Shown here: positions 9,011-18,274 of the stretch, piece after piece
Layout of the letters: each line of letters begins with the position of its first letter
Position numbering within the stretch: the first letter of the stretch is position 1
Origin: WJJR01 sp964440935
GTDB taxonomy: Bacteria; Zixibacteria; MSB-5A5; WJJR01
DNA: 64,000 nucleotides
NCBI GenBank assembly: GCA_964440935.1
Contig: CAYTTY010000004.1
Coordinates: 62,001 to 126,000, forward strand
Direction: 5' to 3'
Made by a program: the position numbers and the translations under genes
Notes under the pieces: model-generated
The model's database searches: none
Told to the model about the DNA's origin: nothing
Seen by the model: the letters and a program-made list of their open reading frames with translations, nothing else

Positions 9011-10870
9011 GTGCTGATGTGGTGTTCGATCACCGCTGCGCAACCGGCCCAACGGCCGAGTGAACAGCGTTGGTTGCGGACTCGGCCCCATATCGCCGAA
9101 ATCGTTGTCACCGGCAACTCGGCGGTCGACGACGATGACGTCCGTGACTGGATGGAACTATCGACGGCTGGGTTCTGGGCGCCGCTGGGTTTGACGGGGC
9201 GTCCGCGGTACAACCGCGCCACCGCGCGACGCGATGAGAACTCCATTGGCTGGCATTACAGTCGGTTGGGCTATTGGGACGCGTCGGCGAACATTACCGC
9301 TGAGCCGGAGCGAGACGATGATCATGCGCGGGTGATCGTTACTATTTTCGAGGGCACGCAATACCAGTGGGGAACAGTTGAACTCGTAGCCGACTCTCTC
9401 GATTTCCTCAGACGTTTGCGGCGAACGATCGGCAAACTCGAACATGGGCAATCGGCGGATTCGATCGCGTTTGAGTTGACGAAGGCCAATATCCTGGGAG
9501 AATGCGCCAACAATGGATACCCTGGTGCACGCCTGTCGGTGATCGTTGCGGCACGTGCCGAGACGCTTGACGTGGTCTTTGAACTCGACAAGGGACCGTA
9601 CGTTGTACTCGGGAAAACCTATGTCAACGGACTCAAATACACCAAGGAACGGATTGTCCATCGGGTGTTGCGCATTGAGAGTGGCACCGAATACTCACGA
9701 GAGTTGCTCGATGAGCGGCGCCAGGATGTGTATGCAACCGGTTTGTTCTCCCTCGTGCGGCTCGATCCGGCCTTTCGCGATTCGGTCGATTCTGATTCGG
9801 CGCGTCGTGCCGATTTGCAACTGCGACTGATCGAACGGCCGCCGTCGTTTATCGGGTTTCGCACCGGCGCGGGCCAGGATGAGGATCGCGACTTGACGTG
9901 GGATTACGCGGTGGAATGGGGCAGCCGCAACTGGCTGGGAACCGCGCGGCGGTACACGCTGTCGGCGCAATCGAGCTTTGCCGTCGTGACCGAATGGCGG
10001 TTCATTCATCACCGGTTCTCCGCCCAATATGTGGAGCCCTTTCCCTTCGGACTCCGCCTTCCGACGACCCTCGAGATCAGCTTCGAACCACGCCTGCGAT
10101 CACTGGTGCAGGATTACCGGGTGGAAAAACTTAGTGGAGTTCTGAGTGTGGCCCGACGGGATCGGAGCAAACGATTGCAATGGGTCGCATCGGCGGAGAT
10201 CGACCGGGTGGATATCTCGGATGTGCCGAAGCTCGCCGAAGAGGAAATCCTGCGCGAGGAAGGCATCAGTGTGCGACGGCGGATCACCTTTGCGCTGGAG
10301 CGCGACACCCGTCCCAATCTCTTTGTACCGACCTCCGGTGCGCGTACCCGTGTGGATTTGGGCTTCACTGGCGGACCGTTGGGCGGCCGCGACGACTATT
10401 ACTCGGTGGATTTGTCCTGGTCGCGCTACCAGGTTGTCGGCCAGTCATCGGTGTTTGCCAGCCGGATTCGTCTGGGCTGGAAGAATCTCCATTCGGGCGG
10501 TCCGTCGATTCCATCGATCGATCGTTTCTATCTCGGTGGTGCGAACTCGATTCGGGGATATGCGGAGAACAGCGTGGGGCCGAGGGATTCCACCGGGTCC
10601 GCCATCGGTGGACGCGTCGTGACACTCGTGAATCTGGAACTCCGCACGCCGATTGCGGGCAACTGGTGGACGACGCTGTTCGGCGACGCCGGTAACAACT
10701 GGTCACGGTTTCACACCATCCAGCTCGATCAAATGTTGTTCTCGTTGGGCGTGGGGCTGCAATACGTGGCCCCGGTGGGACCGATCCGGCTGGACTACGC
10801 GCGGCGGGTCATTCATCCCGGCCATCCGCAATCGGACCGGGTGCATTTGTCGATATTGTTCGCGTTTTAG
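9011..10870 (+). CDS. Omp85-family outer-membrane assembly protein (BamA/TamA-like)
   Basis: About 619 residues from the first GTG. The N-terminal half contains POTRA-type repeats (HIAEIVVTGNSAVDDDDV; YVVLGKTYVNGLKYTKERIV). The C-terminal half is a 16-strand-type surface-antigen barrel with the conserved YLGGANSIRGY motif (the VRGF/Y lid of Omp85 proteins), GPIRLDYA, and a final phenylalanine. It sits directly after tamB, so it is most likely the TamA-like partner, although BamA function is not excluded. The signal peptide reads better if translation starts upstream at CTG 8969 (LIPLRHIVLVISLIVLMW), almost immediately after the tamB stop. Both start choices are uncertain. Confidence 0.88.
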   Translation: MLMWCSITAAQPAQRPSEQRWLRTRPHIAEIVVTGNSAVDDDDVRDWMELSTAGFWAPLGLTGRPRYNRATARRDENSIGWHYSRLGYWDASANITAEPERDDDHARVIVTIFEGTQYQWGTVELVADSLDFLRRLRRTIGKLEHGQSADSIAFELTKANILGECANNGYPGARLSVIVAARAETLDVVFELDKGPYVVLGKTYVNGLKYTKERIVHRVLRIESGTEYSRELLDERRQDVYATGLFSLVRLDPAFRDSVDSDSARRADLQLRLIERPPSFIGFRTGAGQDEDRDLTWDYAVEWGSRNWLGTARRYTLSAQSSFAVVTEWRFIHHRFSAQYVEPFPFGLRLPTTLEISFEPRLRSLVQDYRVEKLSGVLSVARRDRSKRLQWVASAEIDRVDISDVPKLAEEEILREEGISVRRRITFALERDTRPNLFVPTSGARTRVDLGFTGGPLGGRDDYYSVDLSWSRYQVVGQSSVFASRIRLGWKNLHSGGPSIPSIDRFYLGGANSIRGYAENSVGPRDSTGSAIGGRVVTLVNLELRTPIAGNWWTTLFGDAGNNWSRFHTIQLDQMLFSLGVGLQYVAPVGPIRLDYARRVIHPGHPQSDRVHLSILFAF

Positions 10871-11231
10871 AGCGGTTGTCATAAATTCTTTCCGTTTGAA
10901 TTCGGGTGCCACGGGTCTTGAGGCCCGTGGACCGGGGTTTGTGCAGAGGCGGAGGCACGGGCCTGATGGTTCGATCCACTCCCCCGGAGCGAACCCTCCT
11001 CGAACTTCCTCCAGTAGTCGGCTTGCACCTGTAAGCTGCCACAAGTCATTATAGCGGTTGTCAGAATAGATTTCCGATTGCCAAGGTAACCTTCGCTGTC
11101 ATTCCCGCGAAAGCGGGAATCCATTGTCTTCGTACACAAGCAATTACGACACTGTCTCGGTCCGCCACGGCCGACGGGGATGACAGAGTATAGAAATACA
11201 AACGGAAAATACTTCTGACAATCGCTCTAAG
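10867..11231. mobile_element. MITE-like element with imperfect terminal inverted repeats
   Basis: The left end (TTTAGAGCGGTTGTCATAAA, then TTCCGTTTG) and the right end read on the minus strand (TTAGAGCGATTGTCAGAAG, then TTCCGTTTG) form ~33-base imperfect terminal inverted repeats around ~365 bp with no coding potential. Inside are a 'GGGTGCCACGGG...CCCGTGG' palindrome (10904-10980), an extra end-like copy at 11054, and a CATTCCCGCGAAAGCGGGAA hairpin (11100-11123). The same ends flank another element at 29368. The left end overlaps the stop of the Omp85 gene. Confidence 0.45.
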
Positions 11232-11242
11232 CCGCAATGCTT

Positions 11243-11624
11243 ATGAAGTATTCGATAGTCCTCGGCACCGGCGATCGCCAATGCCAAATCCAGATCTGGG
11301 GAAGAGCATGGCCTCTCGAGGTGTACTCTCAATGGGAAGATTGTATGCGAAACTATGACGACAACACAGCGGCTTCCAGCAGATCGTAAATGGCCGTCCG
11401 CTGTAAGATTTGCTCCATTATTGCTTGACAAGCCAAGTGAGGGGCAATACGGTGGATTCGGCGAGAGAACGAAGTATCCGTCACGCCGGGGGACATGGGA
11501 GTGGCGGAAATGCAATACCACCCTTGGCGACCAGTGTGGCCAGAGGAAGGGTTCTATGCATTTGCAGGTGATCTCGCCAACCTCTCACAGAGCTACGGGA
11601 ATAATCCGGTCGTTTGCTTGTAGC
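11243..11624 (+). pseudogene. Possible decayed small coding sequence
   Basis: One frame reads MKYSIVLGTGDRQCQIQIWG from 11243. It is interrupted by stops between about 11390 and 11445, then continues in the same frame with VAEMQYHPWRPVWPEEGFYA and GDLANLSQSYGNNPVVCL before a final stop. The second half has protein-like composition (Trp/Pro/Tyr-rich, few rare codons). I do not recognise it. It could be chance; the remaining sequence from 11232 to 11739 holds nothing else I can support. Confidence 0.2.
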
Positions 11625-11739
11625 CTAATTGCAAGCACGCTGGACACCTGGGATTTGACAACAACATAGCAGGAGAAAGGAGGGATGCTCGTCGCGCGAG
11701 TTACACCTATCTTATCATAAACGAGGGAAGGGGGAAAGT

Positions 11740-14700
11740 ATGCTACAGCGAGTAGGAATTGCGCTGATCGTGCTCACCGTGATGTCGGTGTCGTCCGTGA
11801 TTGCGGGACCGTCGCCGCCGCAGCCGGGGGTGGATCGGGGGTGGTGGAGTAAGTCGTGGGAGTACGTCCCGGTTGATTCGAACGAGCACACAGTCGCGGA
11901 CTTCGTGCGCCGTGAACTGTCAGGTATGAAGTCGACGGTCGGCGGGACGTTACAGTTGGAACGCCGCCGAGCTTACGGAGGGCTATTTCAGTTAAAAGGC
12001 AGAAGTGCGAAATCGTATGCCGGAGATCCGGAAGTTGCTGCCCAACAGTTTCTTACTGAGCACTGGACGTTCATCACGGGAGAGGAGCGCAAGGATGAGG
12101 GCAGGGGGTTGCAGTTCAAACCCATGGAGTCCACGCGCACAAGGGTGAGGTTTCTGGCCTACTATGAAGGTGTCCAGATCTGGGGCGCAGGTCTGGCCGT
12201 GAACTTTGATGAGGACGGATATGTAGTAGGCGTGGATTTTTCTCCGCTATTGCATGTCGAGATGACGGAGTTTCCGGCTCCAAGGCCCTTTGAAGACATC
12301 GTGGCGCAGCTTCGTGCATTGATTAGGCCTGATTCCAGTCAAGTCAAAGGTGAGCACCAGCTTGTTATCTACCCGTCGGACCCGCCGCGGGTGGCATATC
12401 GGTGCGAGGTCGACATCTGGGTCCGAATCTACGACAGCCGGTTCATCGGCCCTCATTTAGTAGATTTCTACATCGATGCCAACACGGGAGAGGTGCTTCA
12501 GACACAGGGACATGTCATGAGGCAGGTTCCGCTTTTTCCGCTCTCTGATGACACGACTGACTATCTTGGGGGGGGGGATCACAGGGACGCTAAACCAGCC
12601 GGCCCGAGCTTGACTCCCACTGAGCCCTATAGAGACACTGCGTTCCGTAGGTTAAAGCCCAACGACACCACCAAACCGCAGTCCCTAAATCCGAGTATCG
12701 AGTCGAAACAATCGGGGCAGTCCGAGAAGATCCTCCCGCTCTGCGGAAACACCAAGCGCCCGGCACTGAGTTCGAGATGGCCAACGATCGCCAAGATTCG
12801 GGAGGGACTCATTAGCCGGAATGCCTCAACTATCACGGGTTACGTGCAGAATGTCGGAATTGATCTTTCGCAAGACATCGATTCAGACTCTTTCTACACT
12901 CGAGCTTTCCTAGTTGTTGACTTTAATCTGGATCAGCAACAGTCTGCGGAAATCGTGTTTGATGTCTGTATCCGGGACACGTCGGGGGCAGAGTACTGCG
13001 TGGGATGGCTCGAGTGCGAGACCTATTATAATCAGATCGATCATGCCTACATCGAAACCATCGTTCCTCATAGCAGTCGATGGGACTACACATTCGCGGT
13101 CTACGACAAAGCCACGACTGACGTATTGGCGTTCCTGGATTACGGTGACTACGCAGAGGATGGGAGTCAGACGCCGCTTGATGCGCGGGTGGAAATCGAA
13201 CAGCACGACAAAGTTTACGTGCCGCTTGCCTCTCCTGGTCCCCCCGGTGTGGCTTTCCCGGTCGATCAAGATGAGGATGGATTCATCAGTAATGGCGTTC
13301 TGCTTTATCCGATCAAGATCCTGTACGACTCACTTTATGGACTCCGGACTCGCATCTATGCCCGGAACTCCAATGGGGATACGCTACCTCCCGCTTACTC
13401 AAGCATCGTCCATATGAGTCCTGATAGTACGTTTTTTCTGGGGGCGAACTTGTTCCCATACTACGACCAGCCGGATGAGTGGGATTACCGGTTGGCGATC
13501 GACGCAGTCCCGGATTATGGATTCGATACGATTCAGCTCTCGGAGATCCACTTTGGCGATGCGGCCGATTGGACGGATGTTGGGCTCGAAAACTGGATTC
13601 GCGATCCGGATAAGAACGTCATATTCAGACCCAACCCGGTACATTCTCTCAACGAACCCGATCTTTGGGACAGCAGTAACGCGTCAGCGGCGGTTCCTAT
13701 GGCGGCATATGTCTCCGTCACCCTCCCCAATTTGACCAGCTCGACCGAATTGATCGGACAATACGCGCGAATAGTCGACAGCCAGTATCCGTGGATTCCC
13801 GCCCCGTACTCGCCCAGCGGCGTGTTTCCGTTTCTGCGTGGCGACGAAGGTTTTGAAGCTGTTATGTGTTACTACTGGGTCAATTGGAGCCAAACTTACC
13901 TGCAGAACATTGGCTACTCCATTTATGATACCGCAATATCAATCGACCCATACAGCCAATCTCACGGAGCAAAGAACGCCTTTTTCGAATCGTCCGGTGG
14001 CCTTGGGTATATGGGATTCGGGGATGCGGGAACCGATGCCGCAGAGGACGCCGAACTGATACTGCATGAGTATTGCCACGCACTCATTTTTGATTTGTCT
14101 TCCGACGTCTACTTCCGAGGGCCTGACGACGGAACGAACTTGACCAAGGCCATGAACGAGGGTTTTGCTGACTACTGGGCCGCGTCGGCATCTGCCCATT
14201 TTTGGCCTACCGGGTTCGAACCTGCATACTGGGGTGAGTGGTGGAACCGAGATGCCCCCTCTGACCAACCATATCGGCGTCGACTCAACACGGCTAAGAC
14301 GTACCCTGCCGACGTTAGCTCAAGTTCATACCACCAAACGGGGGAAATCTGGTCGGCGTGTCTGTGGGAGATTATGCAAGACATCGGAAAGGTGACGATG
14401 GACAGCCTTGTCTTGGAGAGCGTCAGAATGGTTGACAGTGTCTTTTCGCTTTCGGGGCGCCCTTTGTTCGAGCACGGCGCTCTTTACTTGCTCCGCGCGG
14501 ACTCCATTCACAATGGCTACGCGCATCGCGAAGAGATTCTCTCGGTTTTCCAAGACCGCGGCATCCTTCCCTGCGATTGCCCCTACCAAGCGGATATCAA
14601 CGCGGATGGGATTCATGATGCGATTGACTTGAATCTGATGATCGGGGTGTTTTTCTTCAATAGGGAGGAACCGCATGATCCGTACTGTCCGCTTGGTCGG

Positions 14701-14859
14701 GCCGACGTCGATGGAGATGGAATCTCCGATGCAATCGATTTGAACACGTTTATCGAGTATGTCTTCTTCAATGGCCCCGGCCCGAGCGATCCCTGCAGTG
14801 CGCCGTCACCAATGGTGTCGACACGTAAACTGAGCAGCATGTCCGAAGGAGGGTATTAG
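11740..14859 (+). CDS. Secreted M36/M4-like zinc metallopeptidase with C-terminal dockerin repeats
   Basis: 1039 residues with a signal peptide (ends near SSVIAG). Residues ~60-170 resemble a fungalysin/thermolysin propeptide (FTP): FLAYYEGVQIWGAGLAVNFD followed by DGYVVGV. The catalytic zinc site is H776-E-Y-C-H780 (HExxH), with the downstream N806-EGFAD supplying the third ligand Glu807, the gluzincin pattern of M4/M36 enzymes. The last ~80 residues hold two dockerin-like calcium loops (ADINADGIHDAIDLNLM; ADVDGDGISDAIDLNTF), each near FFFN/FFNGP. Predicted role: extracellular protein degradation, possibly tethered through dockerin-like contacts. A strong AG-rich ribosome site precedes ATG 11740. 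The next gene, also dockerin-bearing, follows after 3 bases. Confidence 0.85.
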   Translation: MLQRVGIALIVLTVMSVSSVIAGPSPPQPGVDRGWWSKSWEYVPVDSNEHTVADFVRRELSGMKSTVGGTLQLERRRAYGGLFQLKGRSAKSYAGDPEVAAQQFLTEHWTFITGEERKDEGRGLQFKPMESTRTRVRFLAYYEGVQIWGAGLAVNFDEDGYVVGVDFSPLLHVEMTEFPAPRPFEDIVAQLRALIRPDSSQVKGEHQLVIYPSDPPRVAYRCEVDIWVRIYDSRFIGPHLVDFYIDANTGEVLQTQGHVMRQVPLFPLSDDTTDYLGGGDHRDAKPAGPSLTPTEPYRDTAFRRLKPNDTTKPQSLNPSIESKQSGQSEKILPLCGNTKRPALSSRWPTIAKIREGLISRNASTITGYVQNVGIDLSQDIDSDSFYTRAFLVVDFNLDQQQSAEIVFDVCIRDTSGAEYCVGWLECETYYNQIDHAYIETIVPHSSRWDYTFAVYDKATTDVLAFLDYGDYAEDGSQTPLDARVEIEQHDKVYVPLASPGPPGVAFPVDQDEDGFISNGVLLYPIKILYDSLYGLRTRIYARNSNGDTLPPAYSSIVHMSPDSTFFLGANLFPYYDQPDEWDYRLAIDAVPDYGFDTIQLSEIHFGDAADWTDVGLENWIRDPDKNVIFRPNPVHSLNEPDLWDSSNASAAVPMAAYVSVTLPNLTSSTELIGQYARIVDSQYPWIPAPYSPSGVFPFLRGDEGFEAVMCYYWVNWSQTYLQNIGYSIYDTAISIDPYSQSHGAKNAFFESSGGLGYMGFGDAGTDAAEDAELILHEYCHALIFDLSSDVYFRGPDDGTNLTKAMNEGFADYWAASASAHFWPTGFEPAYWGEWWNRDAPSDQPYRRRLNTAKTYPADVSSSSYHQTGEIWSACLWEIMQDIGKVTMDSLVLESVRMVDSVFSLSGRPLFEHGALYLLRADSIHNGYAHREEILSVFQDRGILPCDCPYQADINADGIHDAIDLNLMIGVFFFNREEPHDPYCPLGRADVDGDGISDAIDLNTFIEYVFFNGPGPSDPCSAPSPMVSTRKLSSMSEGGY

Positions 14860-14862
14860 GCC

Positions 14863-15762
14863 ATGAATATAATGAGAGTGATTGCGTGTGTCGGGTTCAT
14901 CGTCATCTGTGCGGCATCTCTGCGGGCCGAAAACTCGCTTACCATCGAATCCAAAACGGTCCCGGTGGGGGCAACGGCGGTTGAAATCCGCATCTCCTTT
15001 GAGAATGAGGACACGTTAGGCTTCTTTGAGCTACCACTGGAGATTCGCCAGGTTACGCCCGGCTCTTTCGTTGAACGGATGGGTATTGATTTCGCCGACC
15101 GGATAGGGAGTATCTGGCAGAGCTTTCAATTCACCCTGCATTATGATCGCAGGGCCATCACCGAATGCGCGCCCGGTGGCGATTCCACGTTCTACCCGAT
15201 CTTGGACACGATACCCTATGCCCCGGCGCCCGGATCGTTGATGGTGGTTTCCGGTCCACCCTGGGGCGTGCTCATCTCCGCCTTTCGAGGGGCCGGCGAA
15301 TCCCTTTTGATGCCCGGGCACGACACCACCGGTTCTGTCGTCCTGACGCTGGATGTCACCTCGGTGCCCGGGACCTTCGAGATCGACACGACCTGCGTGA
15401 GTCCGCATCACCACCCGGCGTTCCTCCGCACCGATCCCGTTACGACGTACGCGTACCAATCGGTGGCTTTCACCAAGGGGGTCATAACGATCGCCTCGTG
15501 CAACTGCCAGTATCATGGCGACCTGAATGGCGATGGTGTGATCGACGCGGTCGACTATAATGAGCTCATCAACTGGGTTTTCTACAATCAAGGCCCGCCG
15601 CCAACAGACACAACTTGTCCTCACATCGATCGAGGCGACGTGAACTGTGACGGTTTCGACGATGCGGTGGATGTTAATTATCTGTCGAACCACATATACT
15701 TCAACGGGCCCGCGCCGTGCGATCCATGCGAATGCGAGCCGTACCCGACAAATTGTCCATAG
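14863..15762 (+). CDS. Secreted cohesin-like protein with C-terminal dockerin repeats
   Basis: 299 residues. The signal peptide ends near AASLRAEN. The mature N-terminal domain (SLTIESKTVPVGATAVEIRI, then SFENEDTLGFFELPLEIRQV; later ITEC..., SLMVVSGPPWGVLISAFRG and TGSVVLTLDVT) has the strand layout of cohesin-like domains of FCB secreted proteins. The C-terminus has two dockerin-type loops (GDLNGDGVIDAVDYNELI and GDVNCDGFDDAVDVNYLS) bracketed by Cys pairs. The start overlaps a good GGAGG site within the end of the peptidase gene, so the two form an operon ended by the terminator at 15790. A binding or scaffolding role is inferred. Confidence 0.75.
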   Translation: MNIMRVIACVGFIVICAASLRAENSLTIESKTVPVGATAVEIRISFENEDTLGFFELPLEIRQVTPGSFVERMGIDFADRIGSIWQSFQFTLHYDRRAITECAPGGDSTFYPILDTIPYAPAPGSLMVVSGPPWGVLISAFRGAGESLLMPGHDTTGSVVLTLDVTSVPGTFEIDTTCVSPHHHPAFLRTDPVTTYAYQSVAFTKGVITIASCNCQYHGDLNGDGVIDAVDYNELINWVFYNQGPPPTDTTCPHIDRGDVNCDGFDDAVDVNYLSNHIYFNGPAPCDPCECEPYPTNCP

Positions 15763-15789
15763 AGCGGCCCTATCGGCCCGCCTCCAAAG

Positions 15790-15817
15790 CCCGCGAGCAA
15801 CTCGCCTCGCGGGTTTT
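15790..15817 (+). terminator. Rho-independent terminator after dockerin operon
   Basis: Stem CCCGCGAG (15790-15797) / CTCGCGGG (15806-15813), loop CAACTCGC, followed by TTTT. It lies 27 bases after the stop codon. Confidence 0.85.
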
Positions 15818-16308
15818 GTCTTGGTTAGGATTTGCTTGAGCAGGCGGGGCGGGTGAAACTCTCTTCTCTTACGGCATTGTTCGATAAGCCGATCAAGAAA
15901 TGATCTAACCCAATCGTTCGATTTCTCGAACGACTATCGCGCGCTGACGTCTAAATGTCACGCTCTCAATGTTTTCTCAGGCCATGTCAGGGACAAGACT
16001 TCCAGGTGCCATAAGAAGTGCTAGAACAATGAGCCAGTCCCAGCCCCATTGTCAGATGAGGGTGGGAAGCCATGCAAATGGTATGAAATAGAAGGCGTGC
16101 AGCGCAGGAGTAACTATCATCGCGTCGGCGGACTAACCACAAGAGGCCCGTGGCAGGCAAATGTCATCACGAATCACACGATGCCCCCAGCTCGTCTATG
16201 GAGTTTTGCAAACCAATGGGCATGGCACGGTTTTTCCGGCCCCTCTCCCACAACAATTACCCCGCCGGGGTCGTATGTCTGTAAATCTCTTGCTGCCGAG
16301 GGAATCGT
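15818..16308. other. Intergenic stretch without supported gene; one repeat fragment
   Basis: No convincing coding frame. At 16130-16155 the sequence GGCGGACTAACCACAAGAGG followed by CCCGTGGCA nearly duplicates 29742-29768 and marks a fragment of the 'CCACGGGCC' repeat family. The promoter for the next gene presumably lies here, but I see no clear -35/-10 pair. Confidence 0.4.
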
Positions 16309-17079
16309 ATGCCTGAATCGCCACTGATCCTCATGACCCTGCGCGGTTGTCCGCCCGATGAAGCGCGCAACAAGCCGACTGTGTTTGAATTCGAGTGGTT
16401 GCAGAACTTTTTTGGTGAGGCGGTACGACTGGCCGGCGGCATTCCGATTTTCGTGTCGAACGAATGCCGGCCGGAAGATGTGGCCACGATCATCAACCGG
16501 TGCGATGGATTATTTCTGACCGGTGGTGAGGATGTGGAGCCGTGGCGGTTCAACGCCGAAGATACGGTCGGCAATCTCGAGTTGTATCCGAAACGCGATG
16601 CCATTGAGTTTGCCGCAATCGAGGCGGCCGATGCCCGCCAGATGCCGATTCTCGGTGTGTGCCGAGGGGCGCAAGTCTTGAATGTGGCGCGCGGTGGCAC
16701 CATCTATCAGGACCTGGAGCAGGAGTACCCGTCGAAACCGCGCGACCATTCTCGCGGCCAACCCGGCCTTCATGTTCAGACACATGACGTGATCATCAAC
16801 AACGGCTGCCGTTTGCATTGTCTGCTCGGTACCGAACGAGTGCAGGGCGCTACCAGCCATCACCAGGCTATTCGCGATTTGGGAAAGGGCCTGACAGCGG
16901 TGGCGTATTGTCCTGATGATCATGTGATCGAGGCGGTCGAAGAAGATGGTGATCGTTTTGTGTGCGGCGTGCAGTGGCATCCGGAAATCAATAATGATGA
17001 TCCCAGCACGCTCAATCTGTTCAAAGCGTTTGTTGATGCGTGTGCGGCGTTTGCGGCGAGCCGAATGACGGTTGCCTGA
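16309..17079 (+). CDS. Class-I glutamine amidotransferase-like hydrolase (peptidase C26, gamma-glutamyl-GABA hydrolase family)
   Basis: 256 residues, the normal length for PuuD/YvdE-type C26 hydrolases. Key residues are visible: the nucleophile elbow GVCRGAQ with Cys118, the catalytic pair His224 and Glu226 in QWHPE, and the family-specific LFLTGGEDVEPWRF (usually 'TGG.DV.P..Y'). Members hydrolyse gamma-glutamyl bonds, for example gamma-glutamyl-gamma-aminobutyrate in putrescine breakdown, but the substrate here is not shown. It lies 38 bases before the cysteine desulfurase gene on the same strand. No putrescine genes are nearby, so the pathway is open. Confidence 0.85.
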   Translation: MPESPLILMTLRGCPPDEARNKPTVFEFEWLQNFFGEAVRLAGGIPIFVSNECRPEDVATIINRCDGLFLTGGEDVEPWRFNAEDTVGNLELYPKRDAIEFAAIEAADARQMPILGVCRGAQVLNVARGGTIYQDLEQEYPSKPRDHSRGQPGLHVQTHDVIINNGCRLHCLLGTERVQGATSHHQAIRDLGKGLTAVAYCPDDHVIEAVEEDGDRFVCGVQWHPEINNDDPSTLNLFKAFVDACAAFAASRMTVA

Positions 17080-17117
17080 TCACGACATGATTCACCGCCA
17101 ACCGGAAGGACAAGGAC

Positions 17118-18272
17118 ATGCATTCGATCTATTGTGATCATAACAGCACCACCATGATCGACGAGCGGGTGATCGCTGACATGGTCGATGCCTACAAGAA
17201 CGCATCGGCGAATCCATCGTCAGGACACCGTTGGGGACGGAAGACGCGTGTCGTGCTCGATGAGGCAAGGGAGCAGATTGCATCCCTCTTGGGAGTGACA
17301 GCATCGGAAATTGTTTTTACCGGCAGCGGCAGTGAGGCGGATAATCTGGCGATTCTGGGCAGCCTGTATTCGCCTGATGCACGCGGCAAACACTGTATCA
17401 CGGTATCGACCGAACATCATGCGGTGCTGGCGGCGTCGGAATGGGCCGAAGCGCGCGGATTTGATGTGACCGTTTTGCCGGTTGACAATCTCGGTTGCAT
17501 CGATCCCGATGATTTCCGCAAAGCGATTCGCCCCGACACGCAGTTGGCCACTGTGATGCTGGCCAATAATGAAGTGGGGACGATTCATCCGATTGCCGAA
17601 TTGGCTGAGATTGCCCATGAGCATGGTGTCTGGTTTCACACCGACGCCGTGCAGGCAATGGGCAAGATCCCCTTTACGATTGCCGACTTGAAGTGCGATA
17701 TGGTGTCGTTGGCGTCACACAAGTTCTATGGCCCGAAGGGGTTTGGGATATTGTATGTGCGTTCCGGGTTGAAACTTGCACCGGTCATCCATGGTGGCGG
17801 TCAGGAATTGGGTCGACGTGCGGGAACGGAAGACATTTCGAGTGCGGCCGGGACCGCAACTGCTTTGCAAATTCTCGCCGATGATCCTGAAGAAATGGAC
17901 CTGGTCGCGAAAATCACAGCCGAGTTTCGCAAACGTCTCGGCGATTCGGTCGATGACATGCAGTTCTTCGGCGATCCCAACAATCAGCTTCCCAATACAA
18001 TTGGTGTTGGTTTTGCCGGTATTGATGGGCACTCGCTGATGATGGCGCTCGATCTGCGCGGAATCGCCGTATCGACCGGTTCGGCGTGCGCGACCGGCGC
18101 AACGAAACCGTCGCATGTATTGACTGCGATGCGTGTCGATGAGAAGTACACGTCGGGAACGATTCGGTTTTCGTTTGGACGGTACAGCAAGCCGGAGGAC
18201 GCGCACATTATTGCCGATGCGGTCGCCGAAGATGTGAGAAAGTTGCGCACCGAATCGCCCGCGACCGCTTGA
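17118..18272 (+). CDS. Cysteine desulfurase (NifS/IscS type)
   Basis: 384 residues, a class-V PLP-dependent aminotransferase fold. Visible motifs: N-terminal YCDHNSTT (usually YLDNAATT), SGSEADNLAI, the His of EHHAV that stacks on PLP, the PLP lysine K202 in SLASHKFYGPKG, and the catalytic Cys324 in STGSACATG within the C-terminal mobile loop. The enzyme moves sulfur from cysteine to a persulfide for Fe-S clusters or tRNA thiolation. The following gene is mnmA, whose start overlaps this stop codon, so a main job in supplying sulfur for 2-thiouridine is likely. ATG 17118 is preceded by GGAAGGAC. Confidence 0.93.
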   Translation: MHSIYCDHNSTTMIDERVIADMVDAYKNASANPSSGHRWGRKTRVVLDEAREQIASLLGVTASEIVFTGSGSEADNLAILGSLYSPDARGKHCITVSTEHHAVLAASEWAEARGFDVTVLPVDNLGCIDPDDFRKAIRPDTQLATVMLANNEVGTIHPIAELAEIAHEHGVWFHTDAVQAMGKIPFTIADLKCDMVSLASHKFYGPKGFGILYVRSGLKLAPVIHGGGQELGRRAGTEDISSAAGTATALQILADDPEEMDLVAKITAEFRKRLGDSVDDMQFFGDPNNQLPNTIGVGFAGIDGHSLMMALDLRGIAVSTGSACATGATKPSHVLTAMRVDEKYTSGTIRFSFGRYSKPEDAHIIADAVAEDVRKLRTESPATA

Positions 18273-18274
18273 GT

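Noticed and set aside
10945..10980. tRNA T-loop-like GGTTCGATCC near 10969 (and 29726)
   Set aside because: No acceptor, D or anticodon arms around it. The motif is part of the dispersed 'CACGGGCCTGATGGTTCGAT' repeat.
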